In this document: piece by piece, positions 23,524 to 34,973 of the stretch
Numbering within the stretch: the stretch's first letter is position 1
Layout: each line of letters begins with the position of its first letter
Source of the DNA: Phytophthora colocasiae
Taxonomy: Eukaryota > Oomycota > Peronosporomycetes > Peronosporales > Peronosporaceae
Assembly: GCA_018806915.1 (NCBI GenBank)
Contig: JAGKQI010000075.1
Location: 248,001 to 312,000, forward strand
Length of the DNA: 64,000 nt
Direction of reading: 5' to 3'
The notes under the pieces: generated by a model
Seen by the model: the letters and a program-made list of their open reading frames with translations, nothing else
Database searches by the model: none
What the model was told of the DNA's origin: nothing
Made by a program: the position numbers and the translations under genes

Positions 23524-25982
23524 ATGGAGCGACAACTAACGGCGCCAACCTCCTGCCCGTGCGGACAATCCTGGTCCGATCCGCGAGTACCGCATTTCTG
23601 CCAGCTCATCAATAGTGAAGCTGTGTCGGTGCCTATCAAACCAAGTCGAAGTGGCTCTGCGACGGTTGCTAGAACCTCATCTAAGAAACGAGTTTCGTCT
23701 AACGTGGAACCCTCGATCAGCAGGAATACCATGCCGGAAATGGTTCCTCCTGTATCTCCGGAGTCGAATACTGATACTACAGCTGCCCCAGTCGCTCGAC
23801 GAGGTGGAACTTCAGAGAATATTCAAGTTTTTATTCGCATCCGTCCGTTGATTGAGCGTGAAAATTCCCTAGAGCGATGTGCTGGATCGCATTCGATTAG
23901 AGCCACCGATTTTCAGGTTCGTTGACTTCTTCACATGCACTTAGAGTTAGTTTTAATATTCCCCTGTAGACTGTTGAAGTGCGTACGTCCGAATCCACCA
24001 TCAAATGCGCGTACGACGCCGTTTTCGACCATTCGTTCTCGCAGGAACAAGTGTACGACCGAGTGCGCGAATGTACTCAGTCATTTCTTCAAGGATTTAA
24101 TTCGACGCTGTTCGCGTATGGTCAAACAGGAAGTGGCAAGTCATTTACGATGTTTGGCGCAGAAACAGATTTATCACGGTACAGACCTGGTCTTCAGAAC
24201 AGCCAGGCAGGTATTATTCCTCGAGCTATCAAAGAGATCTTTGAGACAACAGTGCAGATGGAGGCGGATGCCCAGGCCACGGTATTTTGTTCATTCGTAC
24301 AGATTTACAATGAACAGATATTCGACTTACTGCGTGACACCCAAATGAACACACCTCTGGAGATTCACGAGGACCGTAAGAATGGGATTTTTGTCGATGG
24401 ATTATCCGAATACGCAGTTCGAAGTGTTAGTGACTGTCTGCAACTTCTACAATGCGGCGAACAGAATCGTGCAGTGCGCTCAACTCACATGAACCAGGTC
24501 AGTAGTCGAAGCCACAGTGTTTTCCAGTTGCTTCTCGAGCAGAGACGGAAGGATGGCACTGTTCTGAAGTCTAAGTTCAATCTCGTGGATCTTGCTGGGT
24601 CTGAGAAATGGAATATGGGAGCTGAAATGCAAGTTCATCACATTTCAGAGATGACAAATATTAATCTAAGCTTACATACCCTTGGAAGATGTATTGCGTC
24701 TTTGTCGAGCAAGTCAACCGGGGCCTCTTCTCATGTGCCGTATCGTGACTCGAAGCTAACCAGACTACTTCAAGACAGCTTGGGTGGAAATACCAAAACT
24801 AAAATCATCGCTACGCTGTCTCCATCGCTGGATTGCGTTGAAGAATCCATTTCTACGCTCAAGTTTGCAGATCGAGCCAAGAAAGTCATGGTAATGGTCC
24901 GTGTGAATGAGCAGAGAGAGATTGATCCAGCGTACGTCGAAAAACTCCAAGAAGAGCTGGAGCAGTTGCGTGAAGTAGTTCGATTGCTTCAATTACCCAC
25001 CAATGCAATAGAAAGAGGTGACGAAGATGGTAGTAACAATAACGATACACATGAAGAAGGTAATGGTGAAGCTTCTGCTGGATTGAAAGCGCGAGTTGTT
25101 CGACTGGTTCACGAAAATACGGAGCTCAAATATCAGACTGAGAAGCAGCAAAAGGAATTAATTGCACTTCGACAGCAATCGTCTCAAGGAGGATCGTCTA
25201 TCCCTACTGTTGATCCTAATATCCTTCAAGCAAAACAGGTATTGACGGTGGCATAATGGCTCACTTGTTGTTTACTGACGTTACCGTGCTGCAGCAATTG
25301 GAGATTACAGTTCGTCAATTGAAAGATGCCTCAGACCGCTTTTTCCGCTTTGAGATCGAAGAAGAAGAGCTCAAATCGATCCATTCTAGGCTATTTCACG
25401 GAATTCAAAGTGCTCCAAGTATTCCTCCTATGTCAACCTCTCGTTCCCCAGTATCTGCTACCAACAGAATATCTAACGGCAACGTGATGAAGCCTCGACC
25501 TCGTACGTAGCTCACCCTGTGGTGGCTAAACCTTGAAAGTTGATCTAAGCCTTTTATTATGTTGTTCAGCATTGAAACTCAGGTCCTTTGGCTCATTGGC
25601 GTATTCTGGATCGCTAACAGCTAAGCCTTCTGCCCCCATGGATATGAATTATAGAGTACGAGGTCGTTCGACAAGTATCGATGCGAATAATGGCTGGAAA
25701 AACGACCTACAAGCCACCCCTGTTATGACGGTGGAGAAAGAGCTTGAACAATCAAGAAAAGCTATTGAGAAGCAGACAAAGCTACAGAACTGGCTAATCG
25801 AAAAGGAAAGGAGAGAGATCCTGAAACTTCAACAGGAACAGCAGTTTATCGATGAGCAGCGCCAGTGTGCTGCTGAAAAGGATGCAAGGTTCTTTAAAAG
25901 GGCAGCAGCCACCAAGAAAAAACTGCTACTTGCTTCTACTCTCAATTCTCCAAGTAACAAACCAGCTACAGCCGAAATATGA
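23524..25982 (+). CDS. N-terminal motor kinesin
   Basis: Four exons with consistent phases: 23524-23916, 23970-25238, 25295-25502 and 25570-25982; 760 residues. The motor domain starts near residue 100 (IQVFIRIRPL). It carries the P-loop GQTGSGKSF, switch I SSRSHSVFQ, switch II DLAGSEK and the microtubule-binding block VPYRDSKLTRLLQDSLGGN. A coiled-coil stalk follows (EKLQEELEQLREVVRLLQ and later EKQQKELIALRQQ), and the tail ends in a KEL/KER-rich helix. It converts ATP hydrolysis into plus-end movement on microtubules. Subfamily is not clear from motifs. The 133-bp gap to the URB2 start suggests a shared bidirectional promoter. Confidence 0.96.
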
Positions 25983-26207
25983 GAACACACTTATTTATCT
26001 AGCTGAATTGTCGTGCCTATTTAAGTTAAAGACCAACATTTCATGCCCACCGTTAATTCAGCTATCCAGTAGTTGCTGTACATGTACGTCAAAGTAGTAC
26101 ACATATTTGAATTTTAGCGCGACTTGTACGGGCAAACGACAAGGCGAGGGATACATTGCACAAGCTACACAAAATGCTTGTATTTGTCCATCACTATTCC
26201 TAGCTGT

Positions 26208-27608
26208 CTATAGAATGCCCAATTGCACGTTCGTGTATGTCTTCCCGATGTAGTTCACGATAGCAATTGTTTTCTGTGGACGACCAATGGAGTCCTTGGT
26301 TGTCTTGGTCTTGCCACTGGGACCCTGTGCACTCTCGAAGGCAAGCGTTGCATGGGCATTCGTTGAGAAAGTCACATTACATGAGCCACGATTCTGTTTG
26401 GGTAGCCACGCAATCTTTTCCACAGCGGTAGGAACGATACTCGTGTTCTCGATGAACCACTTCTCGATGTCTTGGCTGGAGATGCCCTTCGGGATTCGAT
26501 GCACACGCAGACGACAGGAGCGAGCGATCATCGCTTCGGACATTTTCTTCGTGCTTTTTGTCTCGGACGCATCACTCGTCTTGACAGCTGCCACGTCGAT
26601 GTAGGACGCTTCGTTCACAGGGATTTTCACTGGTGCGGGTTTGGCTTTGGATTTGACTTGTCCAGGTTGGTATGCTGTTGGAACGAGCATAGCAGGACCG
26701 GTATACTCTGTCCTTGCAATTGTTTCCGAGTAGTTGACTTCAGCACGAGGCTCTTTGACGCGAGGCCCGTGCAGTTCCGTCGCCGATGGGATAATTCTAC
26801 CCGTTTCATGTCGAGCAGCATACTTGGCAGCCATCATGGAGGCCTGAGCATCGACTGTACTGTCGTGACCCTGCGGCATTTCGAAGCCCAGCAAGAACTT
26901 AGTGAGATCCTTCAAGCCAGGTGTCGCTCGGGATGGACTTCGGTCTTTGCGTTGGAAGATAAGCGCCGTATCAATCACCCGTCGATGGTTAATGCGCATA
27001 CTGGCCAGATCACCATACACCGAATGGCCCACCACGATGGTGTCCTTGTTGATGTACTTGAGCATTTTCTTCTGTGCCTGCTTCATGGAAATCTTGCACC
27101 TGGCAATTTGGTCGGGTGTGATGCCGTGGATGTCCGTCTTAGGGTCCACCATGTGGAAACCTGGCTCCGGTTGATGCACAAGGAAGTCGGAGATGATGTT
27201 ACGTAGCATTTCCTCTCCATCCACGGCTGAGACGCGACACAAAGCATTGATTTTGCGTTCGGTGACTCCTTCCTGCTGAGTGACGCACATTTCGCAATCG
27301 ACAGCCACAATCTTCAGGTGGGTCTTCTTCTTCTTGCTTTTAGTAGTTACCCATTCTGGGTCATCATCTGGGAAAGAGAAGAGCTGCTCGAAGCGCTCGT
27401 GTTGCTGTGTCAGCTGCACCAGTTTCTCCCACTCGGCATCCGTCACGTCGTAACTCACGTCGCCCTCAGGTTCCAGCAGCTTGTTCATCACGTCCATTGC
27501 TGTAACTGTAGCTTTATGCACGCGCTGCTTCTTCGTGGCGGTTGCATCCTCCTCCTGTAGCTGTAGCTTGCGCTTGAGCACGCCGCGCATCACGTCTGCC
27601 GCTTCCAT
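26208..27608 (-). CDS. DEDDh RNA exonuclease, REXO family, with C-terminal RRM-like region
   Basis: Single exon, 466 residues. The exonuclease core (about 95-275) has the four acidic/His motifs of the DEDDh class: IVAVDCEM (Exo I), DIHGITPDQI, VVGHSVYGDL (Exo II) and GHDSTVDAQASM (Exo III with the catalytic His). The C-terminal about 100 residues (LRVHRIPKGISSQDIEKWFI...CNVTFSTNAHATLAFESA) resemble an RRM. Exonuclease plus RRM suggests a REXO5-like enzyme trimming structured RNA 3' ends in the nucleus. The basic N-terminus (KRKLQLQEEDATATKKQR) could be a nuclear signal. It starts 116 bp from the divergent Ap4A phosphorylase gene. Confidence 0.9.
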   Translation of the reverse strand: MEAADVMRGVLKRKLQLQEEDATATKKQRVHKATVTAMDVMNKLLEPEGDVSYDVTDAEWEKLVQLTQQHERFEQLFSFPDDDPEWVTTKSKKKKTHLKIVAVDCEMCVTQQEGVTERKINALCRVSAVDGEEMLRNIISDFLVHQPEPGFHMVDPKTDIHGITPDQIARCKISMKQAQKKMLKYINKDTIVVGHSVYGDLASMRINHRRVIDTALIFQRKDRSPSRATPGLKDLTKFLLGFEMPQGHDSTVDAQASMMAAKYAARHETGRIIPSATELHGPRVKEPRAEVNYSETIARTEYTGPAMLVPTAYQPGQVKSKAKPAPVKIPVNEASYIDVAAVKTSDASETKSTKKMSEAMIARSCRLRVHRIPKGISSQDIEKWFIENTSIVPTAVEKIAWLPKQNRGSCNVTFSTNAHATLAFESAQGPSGKTKTTKDSIGRPQKTIAIVNYIGKTYTNVQLGIL

Positions 27609-27724
27609 TGCGCACCTAGGAATGGTGACTGCCAGTCAAATTGGACAAAACACAATTATTAATTCTAACAGGTTATTGTGATGTTGGGCAAAGTACCGTG
27701 ACTTCTCAAATAAAACGACTCAAT

Positions 27725-28803
27725 ATGCTGCGCAAGAGCATGCTGGAAGTGACGGAGCGTGCGACGCAGTCACAAGCGCTCAAGAAGATTACAGCAGGTT
27801 ATGAGCTGCTACCAGCGTCGGAGCAGGGTATCCGCTATATCCTGTGGGCTGCAGATACCAAACACAGTAAACCCAAGCCAGTGAAGACCGATGATAAACC
27901 CAAGGAGTTTTGGGATCCCTTTGATAAGGAGAACCTGGAGCAGGATCTATTCGTGACGCAGCTTCACGACTCACACAACCTCGTGTTAAACAAGTTCAAT
28001 GTGGCGGACGAGCATCTTGTGCTGCCTACTATCGAATTCGCGCCACAAGAGCAACCCCTGGACACTTTCGACTTCCGCGCGATGTGGACAGCTATGCAAG
28101 GTCTCGATGGTTTCGCCTTCTTCAACTGCGGGTTTGAGAGCGGTGCCAGGTAAGTTGGCAACCCGTTGAGTCGAGATAATGGGAATGTTCTCACTCACGA
28201 GCCTGATGTTCTGGATCTGTAGCCAACCACACAAGCACATGCAGATCATGACGTATCCCTCCATGAAAACGATCACCGGCCTTGATATGGTAACGATGCT
28301 TCATTCCATTTATTGCAACTCTGAAGCTGACACGCCACGCGTCGTTGTTTTCTTTCTAGCCGCCACTGCTTCACTTTATCGACCAAAAGCTGCGCGAGTA
28401 TCCGACTTCCGAGACTGTGCAGCTGCCGGAGCTTCCGTTCTGCCATTTCCTTCATCGAATTAACCTCGCCGACGATGTTGCTAGCGAGAAAGCTGCTGCG
28501 GATATCGTCGCGATCTATTGCAAGGTTCTCAAGCAGATGAATGCCACGGAATATCCGAGAGCAACCTCATCGGCGCCCTCGTCGCTGCCCGTGGCCTACA
28601 ACCTGCTGCTGACGTCGTCGTTCCTGTTCATGATTCCGAGGAAGGCGCAGAGTTTCAACGATATCGAAGTGAACTCGATCGGCTTCATCGGATCATTTTT
28701 CGTGCGCAACAGTGAACAGCGCGCCGTCTTCGAGACTCTTGCTGGTCCAATGGAGCTGTTGCGCCATGTCACGTTCCCTTCATCGACACCAATTGCCCAG
28801 TAG
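27725..28803 (+). CDS. Ap4A phosphorylase (ATP adenylyltransferase, APA1/2-type)
   Basis: Three exons with exact phase agreement: 27725-28149, 28223-28289 and 28360-28803; 311 residues. The small second exon completes the histidine-triad-like site, SGA|SQPHKHMQIM, spanning the first splice junction (HxHxQ; the middle His is the nucleophile). The downstream domain carries FCHFLHRIN, AYNLLLTSSFLFMIPR and EVNSIGFIGSFFV, as in fungal APA2 proteins. The enzyme phosphorolyses diadenosine tetraphosphate to ADP and ATP. Length matches yeast APA1/APA2 (about 320). The start is the first ATG after the 116-bp divergent promoter. Confidence 0.93.
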
Positions 28804-29075
28804 AAGGAAGAATGCAATGATTTTGAATAAGAAGATTTGGAAATGTGCAAATTGACTTTCATGTTAGAAAAAGAGAAAGATTCTTGTTTTGTTTCCGATC
28901 ATAAGTGCCAGCGCGCTGCTAGCATAGGCAAAATAATAATACTTCACTCGTCATCAATAAATAAAATAATGATGGACATTTGTCCACCCTCTGCGGCACT
29001 GAAGGCAGCGAATCTCTTCGATCGTGATCCGTAGATCCAGAAGCCACAGGTTGGCTCGGCTAGAGGAGCGCAAGC

Positions 29076-29846
29076 TTACACGCCGATACCCGAGCCAAAA
29101 GTCTCAAGGGTGTGCGCCTTCCAGCCGTCCAGGTTCATGTGGCGGTTCTTGGCACGCAGCAGCAGCTCCATTTGCATGGAGAACGACTCTTCCACCTCCA
29201 GGAAAGTCATCACATCCTGCAGGAAGCGGCACTCAGTGTGCCACGAGCCAGGCTGCATGCGATGCAGAATGGCAAAGATGATGTGGAGGAAGTTGTCCAT
29301 CTCTGCTTGTCTCTTCGTTAGGTCAGCCTCACTTTCACCGAGGCTGAGGAAGGGCATGCGCGTGAACTTGAGACGCTCCAAAAAGCTACGCGTGACGTCA
29401 AAGGGACAACCGTTGACGCCCTCGCATCGGCATTTACCGCTGCGGCCAGACAGCAGCAGCGCCGGGTCGTGGAGACTTCCCACGCGGGCGAGTAGAGACT
29501 TCCGAAAGCGACGGAAATCATCAAAGGAGCGCGCCACAAGCTGGCACGACTCACGCTCGTCCGAGAAAGCGCGACGGCCTGGGATCAGCGTCTCCACAGA
29601 TACGACAAAGCTGAGATTCCTGCGTGGGCCTTCGAAGTGGGACACTGAGGCCGAAAGTTTCTTAAGGATCTGGACGTCCACTTTGTTGTTGGTACTGGGG
29701 GCGCGCTCGATCGTGGCGCGAGGCACGCGGTGGTGGTACATTTCGCCGTCATTCGCGACGGTGGCGCGGCGCGTGACTGACTGCGGCGACAGCGACGGCT
29801 GCAACGTCGAGACGTGCATGTTCGAGTGGCTCTGCGAGTTCATCAT
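29076..29846 (-). CDS. PX-like domain protein
   Basis: Single exon, 256 residues. After a disordered N-terminus of about 55 residues, the segment SFVVSVETLIPG...CQLVARSFDDFRRFRKSLL and then RSFLERLKF...RQAEMDNFLHIIF follows the beta-sheet/Arg-phosphoinositide pocket/helix order of PX domains (phosphoinositide binding on endosomal membranes). The proline-rich loop usual in PX domains is replaced by a Cys-containing loop (GKCRCEGVNGCPF), which is odd and might bind a metal. The C-terminal helix (MQMELLLRAKNRHMNLDGW) has no recognised motif. It is convergent with the Ap4A phosphorylase gene. Confidence 0.65.
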   Translation of the reverse strand: MMNSQSHSNMHVSTLQPSLSPQSVTRRATVANDGEMYHHRVPRATIERAPSTNNKVDVQILKKLSASVSHFEGPRRNLSFVVSVETLIPGRRAFSDERESCQLVARSFDDFRRFRKSLLARVGSLHDPALLLSGRSGKCRCEGVNGCPFDVTRSFLERLKFTRMPFLSLGESEADLTKRQAEMDNFLHIIFAILHRMQPGSWHTECRFLQDVMTFLEVEESFSMQMELLLRAKNRHMNLDGWKAHTLETFGSGIGV

Positions 29847-31231
29847 GACTGGGACGTTAGGGGCGACTTGGCAACTGACAGTAGTGCGGTAAAGTGCTCT
29901 TTTTTGCGGTGGGTTGCACGCAGTTAGACAGAATCCAAATGCCTACAGCACGAGGAAACCGACAGCGTCGCTCTGCGACAAATCGAGAAATGCGCCTCAA
30001 AGCTCGCTTTTCTTGACCGAGTGGGGGACAGAGTGCGTGTGGCCCATCCAGAGGCGAGCCAGTGTCCTGGCTTTTTTTGCAAGCGTCTTTATGCAAAGTG
30101 CCACCACGGTTGGCTAAAATTCAGTAGGGGACGGGCAAAGCTGGAAGAAGGCTAAGATGCTTCTCTTACACTGGGAGATTGTATGCAACCGGCAAATGGA
30201 TACAGGAAGAGAATTGGCACTTAGAATGCAGTGCTGGCGGCTTGTTAGAAGGTGCCATGTTAAAGGCCGAGTGGAAAAGCCTTGTTAAAGCATCTGGCAA
30301 CACGACGCATTTGCATTGAAAGATGTGGCTCGGTATACTTCGTGCCGAAGTTCGGCATCCAAGTGCCGAGCAACCGAGATTCGGCACTCTCCTCATTGCT
30401 TTTTGAGGCAACAAGTTGTAGCACTTGGTCCTTCTGGCGATCTGCCTGCCAAAAATGGGCACAATGCAGATGCGGCGTCCTCGCTCAGCTGTTTGGTCAA
30501 AGGCGTGGGAAGGCCTCGGCGCTCAAGGTTTCTTCGTCCAGCTGCGCTACATGGCCATGGCACTGCCATTCGAGTGGTCCGCGGCCGCCGAGATTTCCGA
30601 CGCGCGAGAAGCAAGAATAAACGAACGCCTGCAGCTGGAGTCTGTATTTCATGCAACAACACGAGAGTAAAACGATATACATGTACATACATGGCGTGCG
30701 GTCTGTCTACCTTGGCCGGTGACTTTCCGGCCCAAAAGTTTTCAGACGCACGTCAAGTGTCGATGAATGCACCACTGGCACCTTCCGCCCTGCTCCTCAC
30801 ATTCGTAATGGCCAAAGCAGAACATTTGCGGCCCGTCCTCTTGCGCAGACATTCATGCAACAGTGGCGTGTGCTCTGGACGCAGCTTGATCCATGCCGTA
30901 AAGTGGTGGCGGCAGATTTCGCCTGGAACTGCCAGAGCCGGCATGTTGCCAGGCTGACAAGTTGGCTGGCAATGCCAGCCAACTTGTCTCGATGCGAGGC
31001 CGATGGTGGTCGTCCGGTCGAGGCGGAAACCGCCATATTCATGGCGATTGCGCGTAACCCCCACATACAAACGTCCATACTAAACCCGCTCTCTGAGAAA
31101 AAAGATCCGAAGCCAAAGGCAACTTCAACCACGCTGTTCCGTCACGGTTGACCTCACTTCGCCCCATCGCGGCCATTGCCTGCACCCTTTCGAGATCGAA
31201 GCAGGCGTGGAGATTTGCATCTGCGACGGCG
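29847..31231. other. Gene-free stretch with hairpins
   Basis: No open frame here shows recognisable protein character. The stretch contains two adjacent small hairpins built on TGCCGA (30343-30357 and 30363-30387) and a perfect 16-bp palindrome around one base at 30956-30988. It separates two divergent genes (PX-like and coiled-coil), so part of it is presumably promoter. Confidence 0.5.
30956..30988. repeat. Perfect 33-nt palindrome
   Basis: GACAAGTTGGCTGGCA (30956-30971) and its exact reverse complement (30973-30988) surround a single base. It lies about 240 bp upstream of the coiled-coil gene start. No target duplication was found beside it. Confidence 0.7.
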
Positions 31232-32760
31232 ATGGCCTCTGATGATCGCGACGCTAAGCATGTCCTTCTGTCTCCGCGGCCTGCTCCTCGTCAAGGAGAC
31301 GCTGTGGTGGTGATGGCGCCGGAGGATCTGGCTTCAGCAGCGTTGAGCTGGCAGGGACGAGCAGAAATGTTGGAGGAAGCCAATGCGCGACTAAAGAAGC
31401 GAGTTGCTGACGTTGAAGTAGCGCATCGTAAGTACGTGGCTCTGTATCCATCACCCTTGAACACGCTTTATGCTGAAAGTTGCCGTTGCTGTGCAGGTCG
31501 CTCACTGTCGTCAAGAACGTACCAGCGTTGCCAAACAATCACGTGTTTACCAAGAAGCTCGTGGAGGAGAACCATGCGCTGCGCAAGCAGACACAAGCGT
31601 TGCAGCGACGACTCATGCAGGTGTGTAGCCTCACGATAAATAATTGTATTCTTTTCTGATTGTATCTGGATCTGCAGTTTGAAGGCCCCAGAGCGAAGCA
31701 GTATCATAAAACGCCAAGCAAGATACTTCGCTCCACGGAGATTAATAGTGCTCGAGTAACTAAGAAGGAGTCGCTGCGGACTTCAGTGAAGAGCGAACTG
31801 GTTCAGTTGACACGCGACAACCAAGTCCAGACTGAGAGTCTAGTAGAAAGCTTCAAATTGGCTGAGCTTGCACAACATCCTCTCGTGCAAGATTTGAAGA
31901 CACACTTGCTTGACCTTGAAGTGGACTTAGATCGACTGAGGCAGGAAAATGAATTGCTGCGGGTCGAACTCGATCAATATCAAAACGCCAAGAAACCTGT
32001 GAAGACTGCAAAAGTAGCTCACGAAGACAATAGCAATGACAACTTGTACGAGGAGGATCAAGCACAACTACGTACAAGCATTGATGGTTTGCTCCAGCAA
32101 GTGAAAATGTTGGAAGCACGCTATCAACATCTTGAAGGGAAAGCGCGAGCCAAGACTCAGCTCCTCCAAGAAAGCAATATTCGCGTAGAGGAATTAACCA
32201 CGCAGCTTTTTGAGGCTCGGGAACAACTGGAAGTTCAATCAGAAAAGCTCCAAGCGTATTCCGACGAGACCGCGCGTATTAGAGATGTACAGCAGGATCT
32301 CCACCTCGTACGAAGTGAAAACGTAAAGCTAAACGAGACCATTGCAGCGCTGAGCTCCAGGCCTTTCGACATGCAGTCTAGAGATTTACAGGCCAACAAT
32401 GTGTTAATCGCACAGATAGAAGATGAAAAGCGCGTTCTAGAGGAAAATAATGCCAGGCTCCAAGTGGAATGCAGCGCCACGAAGAGAGCGAATGATCAGC
32501 TACGACATCGAGTTGAGTCGATGACAACCGAGGTGAATGATCTGGCAAACAAACTGAATCGGTGCGAGATTGAGTGCGAACAAAGGGCCTTGGAGAACGA
32601 CGTGGCACAACTTCAGCTTCGCTTCTACACCGCGCCAGGCGACTACAACTTGATGAGCACTGTCGGCAAAGCAATTAAGGACACGATGAAGCAGCAACAA
32701 CAGACCAAGCGAAATGCAGATACACAAACAACCATCGAAAAAAATGAAAAGGAATGCTGA
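31232..32760 (+). CDS. Coiled-coil protein, function unknown
   Basis: Probable exons are 31232-31427, 31497-31620 and 31678-32760. The 3' exon alone encodes about 360 residues of almost continuous heptad repeats rich in Glu, Gln, Leu and Arg (for example LEARYQHLEGKARAKTQLLQ). Exon 2 to exon 3 joins in phase. The exon 1 to exon 2 junction is off by one base with the obvious GTAAGT donor and GTGCAG acceptor, so that junction is uncertain (a different acceptor, or a sequence error). Exon 1 already shows heptads (WQGRAEMLEEANARLKKR). Structure suggests a cytoskeletal, centriolar or tethering protein; nothing more specific can be said. It is convergent with the split gene that ends at 32956. Confidence 0.7.
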
Positions 32761-32955
32761 CAGAAAGTAAAGCGAAGCGAAAGATGAGGTAGACGAACCA
32801 TGACTGCCATCGCTCAGTGACTCGCTGGTATGAAATTACTTGAAAACTACAGTCAGCTGAGCGCGATCGGTAATTGTTACTCTCCGTGTTTTTGGAAGAA
32901 TGACAATCAAGGCAGGTCCAAGAAGCAAGACAAACCGATAGATATGTCTCTCACT

Positions 32956-34537
32956 TCACTTTCCAGTTGGCTTGTGTCCGTAGATTCGAATTGTATAGTG
33001 AGAGACAAAGTCTGGAAATCCGTCAGTTGTATCTGAGCTTGAGTTGATGCCGAAATCGTTCTGTGAATCCCATTGCTTAATGATGTCGATCAGTTCCTTT
33101 TGGTCGTGATTGAATGTAATCAGTTCTCGCTCCAGTGATTCCATAAGTTTGAACGCTTCGCTACTGTTGACATTGGTTCTTTCTTTGCTGTTCGGAGACA
33201 GTAGGGTGTTGACGCTGCGTATGGCGTCACGAGTGTTATCGATCTCTTGTTGCTTGTGCTCAATGAGATGCATCGTCTCTCGAAGTTTGACGCGAACTCT
33301 GAACTCGCAGTGTTCATTTGTGCATCCATCCAAGTGTGCCTCTGCATCGTGCCATACACGGCACGTTGGGTTGATACATGGCGTGAACTCATTGCACATC
33401 TGCGCGCGGATCGACTTGCAGTCTCGAGAGCATGTGTGGTCCCGAGGTGGTTTGCAGAGCGTTGCGTCAATGATCGTGAACGTGTCATGGAGACGAGTTT
33501 TGAATGCGATTGTTTGATCTGGCGACCGGTTTGTTGGGTCACAAAGTGCCCCGATAGGATCTTCAGTAGAATTTGGCTGCCCTTCGGACGTCGAGATTGC
33601 CAAATCATCCAGCATCTCTTGAAACATTGCCTTTGCCACGTTCAGCCCCCATATCATGTCTCCTGCTTCCAAATCTCGCGCCACATTACGCAAGTCCGAC
33701 TCAATCACCTGTTCGTGTGTGCTTCGTTCAACCACCGCTGATTGAGCTACGGTTTGTGTTTCTGCTTCATTTTTCTTCACTCTTGCTGGCTTACTGTTAA
33801 GACTTATCTCATCTCGCGACGGAACTACAGCATCACGGGAATCTGCTATCTCGTTATTCATACCCTTCACCATTTTCAATTTTTCCAGACCAACAGCCAC
33901 AGTATTCGCTTCACGTGCCGGTTTTAATTTCGAGTACAGGAATTCAAATTTCTTTTGTCCCAAGCCTTTCGTATCAAGCATTGCTGCTTTTGCCGCGCCT
34001 AAATCGTTCTTGTCGTCATTGGAATTATCCGTTTCTGTGGAACTTTGATCGAACTGTTGAACAAGCTGGTGTGGCGATTGACGACCTCGCTTTACAGGTG
34101 CTCTCCGACCTTCACCCCGTTTCCGCGTCACTAAGCGTTTTCGCTTCCCCCACTCACGCGGTCGTGAACTCTCAGTGGCACTTGTTTGAACACTACTTGA
34201 ACTCATCACGTCGTTTTCTGAACTGCTTTCACTCGATAATTTTACACACACCTGCGCTGGTAGAGATCGCGTCTTGGAACTCTTTGTGGGAGCCACCGCC
34301 GAAGAAAAGTTGATTATTGCTGCACCTTTAGCGGGTGAAGATACTTCTTTAGTCTGGGTAGACACACTTGCTCCAGCATCCACCTTGGAAACGTTCACTG
34401 GAGACTCTTTCGCTCGAATTCGTTCCGTCAGGCCGTGCTTCCGAAATAATTTATTGCCACCGGCAGCGTGTTTCGCATTCTCTACCTCCGCTACAACCCC
34501 ATTCAGCACGTAAGTATCACCAATGTCTGTCGCATCG
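32956..34537 (-). pseudogene. 3' part of the same split host gene, Cys/His-rich C-terminal region
   Basis: About 524 residues continue the frame that begins at 43253. It contains a basic Ser/Arg-rich stretch (KRKRLVTRKRGEGRRAPVKR), likely a nuclear signal, and a Cys/His cluster with the order CSRDC, CNEFTPC, C-x4-WH, H-x3-C, C. This suggests one or two zinc sites, and a C-terminal coiled helix follows. An in-frame CTG at 34509 is an ordinary Leu codon, not a start. Separated from its promoter by 8.2 kb of inverted-orientation retroelement, this part is probably not translated. I do not recognise the family; it could be a chromatin or RNA-associated zinc protein. Confidence 0.8.
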
Positions 34538-34798
34538 TGTGGCGGAGTTGGTCCGTTGACTAACGGTAAGAACGAGAAATTTGGCTACCCCGTTGCTAGG
34601 AACAGTCACTTCGAAGAAACACTTCTAACCAACAAATCAAACCTTCCTTAGCCTTAGCTTCCATCTACCCGGCTTGCTGTGTCGAAGTCCTGCAAGTCGT
34701 CCAACCCGAGCTTCCTCGTGCCAATTAGTGCCACCGCAATTTGGTCCCTCACCTACCTATATCCTGTTCAGGAAGGGAGTCTACCATATTTTGCAACA
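34538..34798 (+). repeat. Left LTR of gypsy element
   Basis: 261 bp, TGTGGCGGAG...TTGCAACA. On reading both copies base by base I see no difference from the right LTR. CATCG precedes it at 34533-34537. Confidence 0.95.
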
Positions 34799-34973
34799 TA
34801 GCAGCCTTCACGAAGGTATAGCAAGATGGAAAGAGACGATGTTGATGAGTACAACCACGAGAGTGAGGAGGAACAACTCCAAGCCAGCGAAATTGCCCAA
34901 GTCAGGTCAGTCCTGAGTAGTCTGGGAGCTCTCGAGAAGACAATCAACGATCTACAACAAGATCAGGTTTCAA

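Noticed and set aside
23390..23732. Longer N-terminus for URB2 from the upstream open frame
   Set aside because: It would cover the divergent kinesin exon 1 and the promoter, and the encoded stretch lacks the helical-repeat character of the rest. The ATG at 23390 fits better.
30343..30387. A tRNA-like fold
   Set aside because: Only two short stems exist. There is no acceptor stem, no T-loop GTTCRAN motif in place, and no other tRNA hallmark.
30316..30957. A 213-codon open frame in the gene-free stretch
   Set aside because: Composition is biased, no start context or domain is visible, it contains hairpins, and overlapping frames on both strands are equally open.
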